The position numbers were made by a program, and so were the translations under genes. A DNA stretch of 64,000 nt from a virus, in the IMG/VR virus record IMGVR_UViG_3300032360_000001, positions 25,346 to 89,345 of that record; one strand, written 5' to 3'. Position 1 is the stretch's first letter. Each line of letters starts with the position of its first letter. The notes below the pieces were generated by a model that was given only the letters and a program-made list of their open reading frames with translations, was not told the origin of the DNA and did no database searches. This document shows, in pieces, positions 12,001 through 18,848 of this stretch.

Positions 12001-15000
12001 TTGGGGTTCTTCCTGAAGTATCTACGGATTGTGAAATTATTTTACCAGCTTGGGCGTGGCCTTGTTGTCTTAGCTTTTCGATTTTTGCATTGTATGCTGG
12101 GGTGTGTGGAAGACCAGTAGAAGGATTTATTCCGGGAACGCCACCAACGGTGCCTCGCTCTGCGCGTAACCCAGTCATTCCTAGTCCCGCTGGTCCGGAA
12201 TGCGCCATTCCAGCGCCTCGCGGCCCCGGGGTACCGTGCATTATTGCCCTGTTCACTTCTCTTCGAACTATTCTATCTGCTGCTTTTTGCTGCGCCGCTT
12301 CAGCTTGCTTTACGCCTCCCGTTCTCTCCCCCCCCGGAGTGGTTCTCGTTCCGAATTTGGCCTCCATTCGGCTCTTGGTCGCCTTCTGAGCGTCGCGCCC
12401 ATGCTCCTTGACCTCCGTTTGTAATCTAGTTTTTTCTTTTTGTTGGGCTTTTCGTGCTCTTTCTTGTTTTTTAGCGGCTGCTTTCGCTTTTTTCTTTATA
12501 TCTTTTTGTTTTTCGTGATCCGCCTTTTGATCGGCCAGCATTTTTGTTTCTTGAGCGCTGTCTCCGCCCATTTGCATCATCATTCCTGCCATCATCATTC
12601 CTGATGTCATGGCCATGTAATCAACGCTATCTGCAGCATAGTTGGGTATGTAACCCCCACTTGCCCTCGAGCCCGCTTTAGCTGGGTCTGGGTGAGATCT
12701 AACAGCTTTAATTAGATCCGCCTTTGTCCGTTCATCTCTCTTATTTCCTACCGCCAAACCTTTGTATTCTGGAGTATCTATGGAAGCTGCATAAAGTTGA
12801 TTTTCGGGTAACCCGGTGGCTTTCTTTTCCCTTCTAAACGCATCCGCTAGTGCATCGCCTTTGCTGAAACTAGGAATGAGCCCTTGGCCAGCTGGATTAA
12901 CCTGCCCCCAATTACTGCCATAATTTACTATTCGGGGCCGTATATTCATATCTTTGCTTGCACCTCTTAGTGCCGCGTAATATGCGTTTGCCCGTGAGTC
13001 TTCATAGAACTTTGCGTTTTGTAAATGTGGGCGTTCAAAAATTTCATAGGCCTTCTTCTGGTGAGTTTTCTCTATCCCTTTGGGGTATTTTCTGCTTCCA
13101 GTAGCTATTACTTCCCTGTATGGAATTTTTTGGGCTTTTAACCAAGTCTGAATATATGGAATTGAATCTTCCCCTCTTGCGGTTAAAACCGTCATTGGCT
13201 CTTTATTTTTTGAGGCTGCCTTCGCTAATTTAGTTGGTACCATATGACCGACAGACCAACCATGCCACGTATCCCCTTCTCGCATTTTTCTCATACCTGT
13301 TGGGGTGGTAACCATCCCTTTTGGAGGTACTCCCAACGTCCCATCAAAATCAAAAATGTTTCCCTTTCCGCGTCCACGGGCTGCGGCTGCCATCGATCCT
13401 CCCCGCATTAAATTAGGAATGAAACCTTGGGCCGCACCAAAATGCGTCATTAGTTTATCATAATTCGATGCCGATGGACTCCCTTGAAGGATCTTCATTA
13501 TATCCTTACCAAAAATATCTTTTATTTGTGTAGCGCCTTTGGCCCCCTCAAGCGTAACTTCACTTTGGGAAACTCTTTGCATTCTTTGGAAGTCTGCCGT
13601 TTTTGCGGTATCTATATAGTTATCTAATTTTGTTAGATCGCCCTGCAACTTCTGCGGACTGTGGAATGTGCCGGCTTTATCTTTGTAGCCGCCGCGGGCA
13701 ATATTCTTTTCTATTCCTGTCCGTAAAAAATGCAATAGTCCGCCCTCTTTACCCGAGTCAGAAGAGAATAACGATTTGTACGACAGGCTTCCTCTGGCGT
13801 CTCTGCCGGACATCCCCGCATGAAAACTTGGTTTGAATTCAGCAGGTCCAATTATTTTCCCCCCTTTTATAGCTATTGCATCTAGAATTGTTTCTCCTTG
13901 CCCCCCCTTTACATTGCTAAACGGCAGAAGTTGATGGCCGCTACCACGACCAACAAGGGCTTTTTCTATTAAACTAGAATGAGTTAATTCCGCTTTTGCA
14001 AAAAATGAGCCTTTAGCAGCGGGGTTGTTACCTAGCACCTCCATTGCCCTTTCTCTTGCCCCCAAGAATGACCGTGCTGTCCCGCTTGGGTGGTATACTA
14101 TATCTTGTGCTATACGCGACGCGTTACCCGCACCCCCAACTGAATCGACGAAGCCCTTGTACGCCGTCTTACCAACCGCCGGAGATAATAGATCATTGTA
14201 AAATCGTTTTGCAACATCGCTTGGCATTGTAGCTCTCGCAACTGCTACTTCTCCTATTTCTCCTAACGCTATTTTTCCCTTTGCGGCTGACACACCATGA
14301 CCCGATATTGCATGATCATAAGCGGTCCTTAATACGTTTTTTTGCCCCTTAGGAACCTTGGGTCCGGATTTATGGAATCTCCCTATTCCGAAACTTTCTA
14401 AAGAAGCGGCTGCTCCTTTTCCGGGCATGGCTACTGTACCCAACCCCAGTTTGCCTCGACCAAATAAAGAAAGCATCGCTGGGTTGGCGAAATTTGGAAC
14501 TGAATAAGGATCGACACCAGTTTTGGCCATTGATTTTTCTCTATGTTGCCTACCGGCCTTCGAGTGCTGTGGTGGATTAATGAATGGCTGAGCAAAGCCG
14601 GGTACATGTTTAACCTGTTCTTTTGAGTTGTAGGTCATTGTTCCAAGCCCGGGCATTTTCATTTGTTTTATGGCTCCTGCTTTGTACCCGCCTTCTGCTG
14701 CGCTTATTATTTCACTTACAGCGCTTTCTCTCTTGTTAAAATTCGGTATGTGTCCCCGCGCCGAGTGTTTGGGCGGTCTACCCCTCATATACGCCGGTGC
14801 CTGTACTTGTCCTGCACCACTTACGGTTACCCCGCCCTTTACCATCATGCCAGCCATTCTTGCGGCAACCTTCTCCATGTTCTGCATCACAAGGGTCTCT
14901 TGCTCGAGCATAGCGATTATTTCTCTTTCTACCTGCACTCTTGCTTGCGATGACTGCGCTGCTCTTGCTATAAGTTGTGGCTGAGCTTCCAATATTTTGG

Positions 15001-16426
15001 CTATTCCTTCTTGCAAGCTTTTTTGTTGTACAGCAGCGGTGTTCAAACCCATGAATTGGGCTCCTGATTCCTTGACGAATTTTGCTAAATTCATTCCAAG
15101 TTTTCCAAGGAATCCAGTTAATAAAAGAAGTCCCGGGCCTTGCAAGAAATTTCCAATTCCGGACAACATTCCTTGCGCAATTTTTCCCCCCACATCTTTC
15201 GTGTCCTTTTCGTTTATGTCGCCTAAAACTTTTTGCATAACTCCAACCACCCTCTCTGTGACTGGTCTTAACGTTAGGTCTCCTACTTTCTTTGCTGCCT
15301 GCGTGGCTAGAGCCATCGTCTTTTTTACTTGAGCGTCGAGAGTTTTGTTGAGCAGTTCATTTCTTAATATCGCTTCGTTTGTCGATCCCGTCGATACCTT
15401 AACGGCTTTATCGTAAATCGAATATTCTTGTCCAAGGTCAGAGAGTATCGCTCTTAAGTTATTCATTTGGAATACGCCAGCAGTAACCTCAGCAGTATGA
15501 GCTTGTTGAGCCTTAGATAGCGTAGGAAACTTTTTGGCCAAATTGCCAAGAACATTCATTGCGGGCATCATTTGCCCCTCCAAGTCTCTCACCTTCACCC
15601 CTAATTCTTCCAAGAGATTAAGAGTGTCTTTTCTTTGGATTCTTGTAAATATACTTTTTAACGCGTTACCAATAACGGGACCACCACGGGCCGTTGTTTG
15701 CTGAACGGAAGCTGTGATTGCAAGAAGTTGATCAAAGGATACGCCAACGTCCTGAGCGGTACTTCCCACACGCCTCATGGATTGAGCTAAATCATCTGTG
15801 CTTACGGCAAATGCCGCATCCACATTGGCAAGCTTATTAATTACCTGAGTAGAACTTAATGCCTCCCTATTGAACGTATTTAATGCTGCCGTTAAGGAAG
15901 AAACTGATGCCGCCGCATCCATACCGGAAAGTCTCGTAAGAATGAGGGCGTCGCTTGTTCTCTGAAGCGTCTCTTCGGTTGACAAACCTTGCCTAGCTAA
16001 TTCTGTCGCTGCTTCAGCTACAGTATCGAAACTTTGTGCCGTTTTTTGCGCTATTGTGAAAAGGCTGTTTCCGAACTTTGCGAGGCCTCGATCTGTTTGT
16101 CCTAAAATTACATTGACATCCTGAAGTCTTTTCTCGACCTCAATAGTACTTTTAAGTAAAAATTCAAATGCCCTTTGGACTTGAAAAATCGCCCCAGCAG
16201 AAGCTCCAAACGCTAAAACACGCGCATTTGATGCTTCGAGTGATCTTGTGAATTCATTTGTGGCACCAGTGATTTTCCCAAGGGGCCTAGTAAATTTCCC
16301 AGAGTCAACGCTAACGTTAACCCCTCGCCTTTCTACTTGGGTAATAGCGCTGTTTATTTGCCTTAAAGTGGCTTGTAGTGACGCGCTATCTAACCTTGTT
16401 CCTAGTGTGATAAAACTATCCGCCAT
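1..16426 (-). CDS. Giant tail tape measure protein with embedded enzyme-like modules (5' complete, 3' end outside window)
   Basis: The frame opens at the ATG ending at 16426 (protein start MADSFITLG) and runs without a stop to the left edge, at least 5475 residues. Residues about 30-230 resemble the TP901-type tape measure domain. Motifs of the form IPN[FYL]/IPSF occur near 560, 644 (VPNF), 1001, 1183 and 1261. Between them lie a possible PD-(D/E)XK module (D849, E863, K865) and a HAD-like module (DFDGT at 1026-1030). A glycine-rich membrane segment spans about 1603-1640. Long coiled-coil stretches follow, with a LysM-like unit near 3300-3350. A GGEFIVR motif near 4005, typical of tape measure C-termini, precedes a 1470-residue extension with a PG_binding_1-like unit (about 4940-4990), a second LysM-like unit (about 5113-5193) and a SleB-like hydrolase start (E5408 in FSEVG). 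The role is to set tail length and exit during DNA injection. An AAAAGG stretch precedes the start. The tape measure call is firm; the module calls are by eye. Confidence 0.9.
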   Translation of the reverse strand, partial: MADSFITLGTRLDSASLQATLRQINSAITQVERRGVNVSVDSGKFTRPLGKITGATNEFTRSLEASNARVLAFGASAGAIFQVQRAFEFLLKSTIEVEKRLQDVNVILGQTDRGLAKFGNSLFTIAQKTAQSFDTVAEAATELARQGLSTEETLQRTSDALILTRLSGMDAAASVSSLTAALNTFNREALSSTQVINKLANVDAAFAVSTDDLAQSMRRVGSTAQDVGVSFDQLLAITASVQQTTARGGPVIGNALKSIFTRIQRKDTLNLLEELGVKVRDLEGQMMPAMNVLGNLAKKFPTLSKAQQAHTAEVTAGVFQMNNLRAILSDLGQEYSIYDKAVKVSTGSTNEAILRNELLNKTLDAQVKKTMALATQAAKKVGDLTLRPVTERVVGVMQKVLGDINEKDTKDVGGKIAQGMLSGIGNFLQGPGLLLLTGFLGKLGMNLAKFVKESGAQFMGLNTAAVQQKSLQEGIAKILEAQPQLIARAAQSSQARVQVEREIIAMLEQETLVMQNMEKVAARMAGMMVKGGVTVSGAGQVQAPAYMRGRPPKHSARGHIPNFNKRESAVSEIISAAEGGYKAGAIKQMKMPGLGTMTYNSKEQVKHVPGFAQPFINPPQHSKAGRQHREKSMAKTGVDPYSVPNFANPAMLSLFGRGKLGLGTVAMPGKGAAASLESFGIGRFHKSGPKVPKGQKNVLRTAYDHAISGHGVSAAKGKIALGEIGEVAVARATMPSDVAKRFYNDLLSPAVGKTAYKGFVDSVGGAGNASRIAQDIVYHPSGTARSFLGARERAMEVLGNNPAAKGSFFAKAELTHSSLIEKALVGRGSGHQLLPFSNVKGGQGETILDAIAIKGGKIIGPAEFKPSFHAGMSGRDARGSLSYKSLFSSDSGKEGGLLHFLRTGIEKNIARGGYKDKAGTFHSPQKLQGDLTKLDNYIDTAKTADFQRMQRVSQSEVTLEGAKGATQIKDIFGKDIMKILQGSPSASNYDKLMTHFGAAQGFIPNLMRGGSMAAAARGRGKGNIFDFDGTLGVPPKGMVTTPTGMRKMREGDTWHGWSVGHMVPTKLAKAASKNKEPMTVLTARGEDSIPYIQTWLKAQKIPYREVIATGSRKYPKGIEKTHQKKAYEIFERPHLQNAKFYEDSRANAYYAALRGASKDMNIRPRIVNYGSNWGQVNPAGQGLIPSFSKGDALADAFRREKKATGLPENQLYAASIDTPEYKGLAVGNKRDERTKADLIKAVRSHPDPAKAGSRASGGYIPNYAADSVDYMAMTSGMMMAGMMMQMGGDSAQETKMLADQKADHEKQKDIKKKAKAAAKKQERARKAQQKEKTRLQTEVKEHGRDAQKATKSRMEAKFGTRTTPGGERTGGVKQAEAAQQKAADRIVRREVNRAIMHGTPGPRGAGMAHSGPAGLGMTGLRAERGTVGGVPGINPSTGLPHTPAYNAKIEKLRQQGHAQAGKIISQSVDTSGRTPRGSVGEHSGDKAAKDLTKKTLLLQKAREAEARAADRANAANEKKAAAQAKIWAMDKKMATTSRKVAAAKHAEAKAAEKAAALKPDTKGAASKWIKQKGFGLGIGIQMMAGVAEQFVGGKGETPEERAEKAKVRGVGTAAGMAGTGAMIGGPWGAAAGLAIGAGLAFMDHQKASKKTAEDYAKAIQKETEARKKALLGAEAYIKLQGRLTGMFNRGAGPAETGMMRRQMREQLMQIEDAGLRRELIGAAGDESKMREAMAKVQETISMQEKKGSMGVLAAKAGEGGAAQRGVMKDLAKTLSSAFELKGIKSWELMGKSGADLTAKLEEMGVGAKEAADMIEALGEENQGLIPQIMAQARGYEELEAETSKSVESIERMALATADLNYRLSQISNSFEHLMNVSKSLFDHSQKVSKELSSAVTGDETIGRERRERFGVAGNILKNIETNTLKNTLLQKRFHDAILKMTMEKSSAGGSLPGGLQQLQVLARQMIVGPADLAADIYRGIINDKEGGVGREQGRKLEDALSKAEYEIKENNLNLAQSNRLLIIQNQIAESNRAFQRRRTLQESMTAGGGFGGGGIIDALKKLTTVAGLPTRGERSKAAMMQMQGLRDLEKMGFDFANGIGKAMKESLLERTFRAEAPDALEALGMSPENVSRVINSNFNPDIGKSIIESMNSAQGGMMAEVMDSANLSKIASEERAYKAKLLEAEFKNRNMLVESLGANVDVTALLIGSNYDLIVSNEKLGSAAMAAEEFGANQRRTNDQVYKAAIDTAMTGAVSKMGEIMSKANTGFMQAVEVFRGEQSLQHTRINQEKAFASLEGKTAGAEDMMANLSKGTKFSMVPPQHEEIFDKGGILWSLHKANTWLVKHIDAAAGSLLPGESMTWENITEKMDVWAVSKQEVKDSSFDINMAKFMERVRTGGNAEDVGKMTVAFEAYKSTLTDANVPQDSQMKISLVRAQEALLRSFARISEVTEEQGLIERTELPTGETRVRGTLPLDLNDWEKTQTWMGTSASPSEAIKILTKDLKDMVFEGDSGNWQPNMISALSKLTDVVALLPGKKGFEAYELQSDPKKLLTALLAIQTAVIGVHPSQPGQIYTRGTRQVLSPGIGGGETWDQTQQRGGRTDASYYNEIPLIRVQQPLEQGEYEGMMVGVSDMMEDYRSAGKLLFTNFQKTFKEGRTVDVSEAKLIKAALDKFEGQEARIRKVLEGVALRTGDEEGFFEREGDIKPLLEQFDTITDAFQASLKAIIDPNKGIVVDKKLAEQIAALLSKQIKELKPFRSSTIDLGGGVPDRPKGGGTVDAVKEWTNSFSKAAENTMKEWIFSVNTMDVGNNISDALNSFADYADNFSNGMEILNATIDELADTELAISADPLETPLLAIQQSIDALSKLNSSENEDTKNALNNKEDIVINVLTNILEAILSDETVSKSQREEIKNALHLLPEQYKRAMDEIEGRSSSRLLRDKLFDLRKQTTSAPIPPPLIPGSMLAGQVRRGTEQTTQPLTTMARQTFGKYGRSFLRGNKGYQGPRSGLPSVKELLGIDPDKAFKNIPDPSEIDKMMKDVEKASPEVSDPGGRASVIYLTKLKTGSDKIHDIARQAAERLMGDNAEMIDEIHKLAPFLGDLPFQELEKGLEAANKDMSAVKRVQTAATQKASAMARTLGRHTMEMANVFINQNLLAAFRGPQQVNVAKRVGGQWMDKLKDAMPDIAGKVTGMGPEGLSPGTFEGGLFGGKLNQDALWRRAAVRKEGGVFTPDRTRDYEHSMLGPGSIWKISGMQNDPATFGDKRDMAYRFLTNLSQGKAHQRMITAPGGNVGGPPALGFTAAREHTILGGDTANAIAQTYGVSLDNLKGANPQIANINRINAGDKMNIPAQYSIEHTLGQKLTANQQKKIAAQLDKQFKEGVAYHNEIHKANVAQKKITDNAKEIAAIEEKIKNRTIEAGKAQDKLKALYAQRTLIESKLTEVQKRLLVAESKIGDRNIRARHNAVVLRTALEQRAIKERTDQSAMLQKTIEARGGAALLPSEITDPRAKAAADQIALNQAANEQSKGLVDSLQAERDALLEASAALEKFSKAIGISSKDLQDMSPFELDQELIRQEGLPRENLLQQMRSPRTSQPGGAFAAQTFSAISPSRVGETQQRNLKREMEKILTIEKEAAAGGRKEALAESKVAEANVLKAHMMRTAKFKDFEKSDAALGVTANEKKTAEDNVVRLLNEKAVILRKEQSDDTKEELKKVNDDLEAATEASALARKNETNQLDAHNATYADYINIINAGKDAENELRKAKQSHTDALNAQKVIIDNWGSVTQAAIEIQKRFVTAEHVKRMEALDTQIANTTMSLSIMDDPKKFKELLNSTKKLTEVQLRLAAKQARLEEAAGIGTPADTYQREQDITRQQLRTGKIGVWEAFGADTFEKGEAMSRGWKERVLDDMIEIREGMISSFADGWAAFAVEGESATETAKAWARGFLKMINQAFYNATIGRFMGNLMSGGFGNYGRPSLPQQQSGGELHGPSHSRGGIKLEAEGGEFIVRKSEVRKPGVLGHLREINEGRMFQQGGPVPQNPWRHPNTWAQQQPLMPGWGGGQQLGGNLNLGRNPLRGVKVLPGAPGNPGGEHGQFAFDKAPPAFHEVQSQMEMQELFRREIGIPGNPFRHKGTPKDLASQKMRNMRRNIAEGGYDHEKEHTLLTFAERIGVNGLPIAGFPARLNEREIAAREELQIFQERNPLAFAHLNQWWRKNKSGWANPQVYQDGGPVTQYQNAWEKKIQQRQMLQITGQIPSKGFFGQPLHKRGPMTEEGLREALIKSGRGDLSTEIPRGDEWYNLSKEALAKRAELEAEKKRMARINLEFRTENKMRSAASSSNRGVAMFAPPGMEIPRTMFGQRIGTQTRHTSTSNRTKDRATPGMMSERLWFHSFMKEKGLIGEFEQADNMGAFHQGNSQASRIYKFLMKRQTQNPRHILSEKELLDESMPELIPHIGDYNKRIFTEMGTSGLLMDPKISASISELDKIGIGSQHRWSENYALHKRLLKDRLMQGKGNAWYNKFIQAPNALPVGSPDSPTSAMGLEPDPGQGRWWNDPFAPLPKGMHRIPSRRNRQQGPSTPMPPQIPWPFEIDPATGLPRPDLRDRNSTMPGLGEGVPRFGDGGIVGTAYPWSDSPARKFNDKLPFWDRVDPRRRGFSRVGGSSGNNAFGPTAAEWGGARKDDPVRQQQLADHLAMLDRENEIDGMRDAGFGPFGMPLGGDPWPEGVHPAPWALNKRGWGAGVGPDPRKNKGNALPLNLDLMEELENLRRGPDRDVPQFGAGGVVTARDTFRAKVPKLDKNYIKKLANNSHILNWIKDPNNIERFGFTKNDTFESAYMKMIRHAEKIKLKPGKRMSQLMHPAGFSEWENGMQPGVANDMMAAGWIEPEAFGVLNEWFSIKSGGYTGLWGQDMTNFPGAAGEQGGGINAFFTGESERKDQQRALNKHLTSMGLMSPNPKAGQIKPLKIDGYAGAATTEALTLFRKKKGIPTPTRRSTLTEERARRSPINPKPKGPHRVPVPSRIEGDKKTREALGMVVGYSGMSKAGWKGRAPSGFLTKKHFKSKNRAEVEVHPYTGLPHTGGFDPEAKWELDPKNKFFDENEGFPSRYEIIPGKGLGHVVKVGEGLTSIGQQYREEMTTAKAISMGANGVTISAALAAANPELMKALKTRAGGKPDISKFLKPNDVVLIPGGEHLFNPEADKRPGMLDGKPFPGFRQGWWEQFNKMSTIYGTMQPVEYGAGGFVWNPRGGGSVPNQFRRQSALEIPATGRNQTLLPKHQAWNNRLRDFWRDTYNATAAGPNRLALATERYRAGIHGHMAAPRVRATRGAHGVSPGGYRYTRGPEASTLVGGNIDRGGVARIGPPTAAHRNAMRNRGRYFQREETPDFAAWGVHPSAVDKDVARVIFSEVGPQHPDLVFAVGDAMRNRYNNQASRTRHGISTGYGISVGGSRYPAEVRNGAWWVQAPTRRGFSWRA

Positions 16427-16460
16427 GGCCTTTTCTGTTTTTATTAATTACACTAAAAAA

Positions 16461-17486
16461 TCAGTGCCCATGTAACTTTATAAGTTCCTCCATATTAAGT
16501 GATCCTCCCTTTTTCATAGCCTCTTGAGCTAAGTCGACGAACTTCTCTCCTTCATCTATGGCTCCAAGTTTATTCATTTCGTCCTTGGATGCACCCACTA
16601 TTGAGCTTCCGCCCACGTTACCGGAGTCCTTAACCTTATCAAACGCAGCTTGAGACGCCTTGCTGGACTCATACCAGTCTATAATGGCATCTGGGTCATC
16701 CATTATGTCGTGTGGGGGCTTGTTTTTTGAATCTTGAAGTATCGATTTGAAATATTTTGCATGACCAAAAAGTTCAGCCTGATAAAAGGTCAAGTTTACC
16801 GCCGCCTTACCGAAGAATGTCATCGGGTTATCATCACACAAATAAAAGAAATTAAGAAAAAAGCCCGATAAAGCTATCTTTTTTAGATTTCTTGGAAAAA
16901 ATGGCTCCATTTTATTATTGTAAAGAGTAACTAAATAAAAAATATCCTGAGTGCTTAACTCGTCGAATTCTTCCTCAGAGAGCAAATGCTCAGAACATTC
17001 GGGGTTTTTAAATAATGATTGAAATATATAGTGTTCGTTTGATTTTTTTGAGCTATAAGAGTTACAAGTCATCCCTATAAACTCTGACCTTCTGTTCTCT
17101 TTTATCTGTATTTCGCCTTCTGTTTCTCTTATTTGGTTAGTTAGTTGATTCTTGTCTTTCTCTAAAAAAAGTTTGGATTTGTTTACTTTTAGTTGTTTAA
17201 CCCAGCTTCTTAGTCCATCCAACTCATTGTCTTGTTGTTTCGTCCAATCCCCCTCTTTATGGAGGTACTCAAGCTTGTCTTCTTCTGTTGGTAGTCCTTC
17301 TTTTTTAGCCTCTTCGTAGTACCTATTTTTTATTTGATCCATGCCGGCAGCGTCAATAGTACCGAGGTGTTTGATGTGTGTGCTTTTATATTTTTTGTCT
17401 TCAGTCTTAGAGTAGCCGTTTATTATATCAGCATAAAGAAGCCTCAGCGAGGCGCTATTCATTCTTTCTTTCTCTTTGTCGTTCAT
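16461..17486 (-). CDS. Protein of unknown function upstream of the tape measure gene, candidate tail chaperone
   Basis: A 341-residue soluble protein, rich in Lys and Glu in its first 150 residues, with likely coiled coil around residues 85-140. No family recognised. It is separated from the upstream gene by a rho-independent terminator and ends 35 nt before the tape measure start. In tailed phages this slot usually holds tail assembly chaperones (lambda G/GT type) that bind the tape measure protein. That role is inferred only from position. A mixed hydrophobic stretch near residues 195-225 (GFFLNFFYL) may be a buried core helix rather than a membrane segment. ATG start at 17486. Confidence 0.7.
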   Translation of the reverse strand: MNDKEKERMNSASLRLLYADIINGYSKTEDKKYKSTHIKHLGTIDAAGMDQIKNRYYEEAKKEGLPTEEDKLEYLHKEGDWTKQQDNELDGLRSWVKQLKVNKSKLFLEKDKNQLTNQIRETEGEIQIKENRRSEFIGMTCNSYSSKKSNEHYIFQSLFKNPECSEHLLSEEEFDELSTQDIFYLVTLYNNKMEPFFPRNLKKIALSGFFLNFFYLCDDNPMTFFGKAAVNLTFYQAELFGHAKYFKSILQDSKNKPPHDIMDDPDAIIDWYESSKASQAAFDKVKDSGNVGGSSIVGASKDEMNKLGAIDEGEKFVDLAQEAMKKGGSLNMEELIKLHGH

Positions 17487-17492
17487 ATGTAT

Positions 17493-17518
17493 AAAAAAAC
17501 CCCCACCTTAGGCGGGGG
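17493..17518 (-). terminator. Rho-independent terminator
   Basis: On the minus strand a GC-rich hairpin (CCCCCGCC, loop TAA, GGTGGGGG, one C/A mismatch) is followed by seven T residues. It lies between the genes ending at 17541 and starting at 17486, so it should reduce transcription into the tape measure operon unless read through. Confidence 0.75.
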
Positions 17519-17540
17519 AGTTCAGGTTAGTTTTCCATTA

Positions 17541-18494
17541 TTACTCTGTATCTTGTTGCTCCGTAGGTTCTTCAGGATTATTATCATTCTTAGGATCTTT
17601 TTTTACGGAAGCTTTCTTTTTTGTTTTTTTGCTTTTTTTAGGTTTGACCTCGGGTTCTTCTTCCTCCGGTTTCTCTTCGCTCACTACGTTCTCAAGGACT
17701 ATATCTTGCATTTCTTTGGCTATTTCTTCAGCTGGGAGTTCTTCTTGTGCGTCAAGGTCTTCTTCTTGTAGGCCTTGTTCCCTAAGCATGGCGTCGAACT
17801 CTTCTTGCGTGGATGCCCTACCCACAAACCAAAAACTTACAAAGTACGTAAGTCTTTGAATCACAGTATTTATAAAAATGTCTTCCTCTTCGCTTAATTC
17901 GTCATATACGGCAAGTCTATCTTCAAACGTTTTGCCGGGAAAATATGCGTTATTGTCATCCCCATATGACAGTTGTAAAATCCACCATAAGATGGTTTTA
18001 TTTCTGGCCCTAACTTCCGCTGTCTGTTCATACAGACTCTGCTGTTCCATCTCAAATTGGGTCAGGGTACTTCGTGACTCCGTCAATTCCTTTTCTAGTC
18101 GCGCCATTTCGTCCCGGTCTTCTTCGGACAAATTTTCTTCGTCTTTTATTAATAGCTTTTGATATTCGTCTGTTCTTCTGTAGAAATCTAGGTATAAGTT
18201 GCCATATCTTTCTATTTCTCCGTCGCTTAAAGAGCCGCCGTCGTTTTCGTACCTTTTGGCTAGAAGGGCCTTTGTGAGTAATCCAGCCTTAATGCCCTTG
18301 GAAAGCTCTATACCGTAAAATAACTCGGCCTCGTCATAAAGGGACCTAGTGGGTTTTCTCAGGAAAAATTGATGTTTGACCTTCTCATCTACGCTTTTTT
18401 CCGTGGTTACCTTCTCGCCTTTTTCGTTAGTGGTAGTGTCCTTCTTTACGACGGACTCTACTTTAGTTACTGCAAATTCATATAGTTTTTTCAT
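17541..18494 (-). CDS. Candidate tail assembly chaperone, charged C-terminus
   Basis: A 317-residue protein of unrecognised family. Residues 1-60 include a KTTTEKS-type variable region. The middle (about 115-165) is strongly predicted coiled coil with ELTES and QFEMEQQ runs. The last 60 residues are a low-complexity Glu/Pro tail followed by a Lys-rich KPKKSKKTKKK stretch. Its start overlaps the stop of the upstream 81-residue gene by 4 nt (ATGA), a sign of translational coupling. It sits between the tail tube and tape measure genes, the usual place of tail chaperones, which is the only support for that role. Confidence 0.7.
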   Translation of the reverse strand: MKKLYEFAVTKVESVVKKDTTTNEKGEKVTTEKSVDEKVKHQFFLRKPTRSLYDEAELFYGIELSKGIKAGLLTKALLAKRYENDGGSLSDGEIERYGNLYLDFYRRTDEYQKLLIKDEENLSEEDRDEMARLEKELTESRSTLTQFEMEQQSLYEQTAEVRARNKTILWWILQLSYGDDNNAYFPGKTFEDRLAVYDELSEEEDIFINTVIQRLTYFVSFWFVGRASTQEEFDAMLREQGLQEEDLDAQEELPAEEIAKEMQDIVLENVVSEEKPEEEEPEVKPKKSKKTKKKASVKKDPKNDNNPEEPTEQQDTE

Positions 18495-18736
18495 AACTTT
18501 AGTTCAATATCAAATTTTTCTAAATTTTCCTCAATTTCCCTTATGGTGTCATTCCCGTAGTCAAGAATTCTTTTTCTTATTCTTTGAAACTCTTCCTCTG
18601 GAATATCATAGCCAGCCTTTTCTAAATCTTCTAAAATAAAAAGATAATTTTTATAAAGATTGACTACCTTACGGCGTAATTGAAATACTAAGAAGTCCTT
18701 GGACTTTTCGTCCCCTTTGTTCATGTCTCCATGCAT
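18491..18736 (-). CDS. Small helical protein of the tail operon
   Basis: 81 residues, predicted almost wholly helical, with no cysteines and no signal peptide. The ATG at 18736 is preceded by AAGGAAT within a short distance; an alternative Met lies at residue 5. Its stop overlaps the next start by 4 nt. It could be the short partner of the 317-residue candidate chaperone, by analogy with two-protein tail chaperone systems. Function not recognised. Confidence 0.6.
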   Translation of the reverse strand: MHGDMNKGDEKSKDFLVFQLRRKVVNLYKNYLFILEDLEKAGYDIPEEEFQRIRKRILDYGNDTIREIEENLEKFDIELKL

Positions 18737-18792
18737 TCCTTTTAACCTTTTTCCTGCAAAGATTTACACATTTTAACCACAACCTGTAAAAT

Positions 18793-18819
18793 AAAAAAAC
18801 CCCCGGTTTGCACCGGGGG
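18793..18819 (-). terminator. Rho-independent terminator after the tail tube gene
   Basis: On the minus strand a perfect 8-bp stem (CCCCCGGT with ACCGGGGG, loop GCAA) is followed by seven T residues. It lies 30 nt past the stop of the tail tube gene, as expected for a highly expressed structural gene. Confidence 0.85.
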
Positions 18820-18848
18820 CTGGTTAAGGTTTAGTTGCTTAATTCGGC

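Noticed and set aside
141-16475. Numerous plus-strand ORFs of 60-174 codons in the left quarter
   Set aside because: All lie antisense to the uninterrupted tape measure frame, whose translation is coherent throughout.
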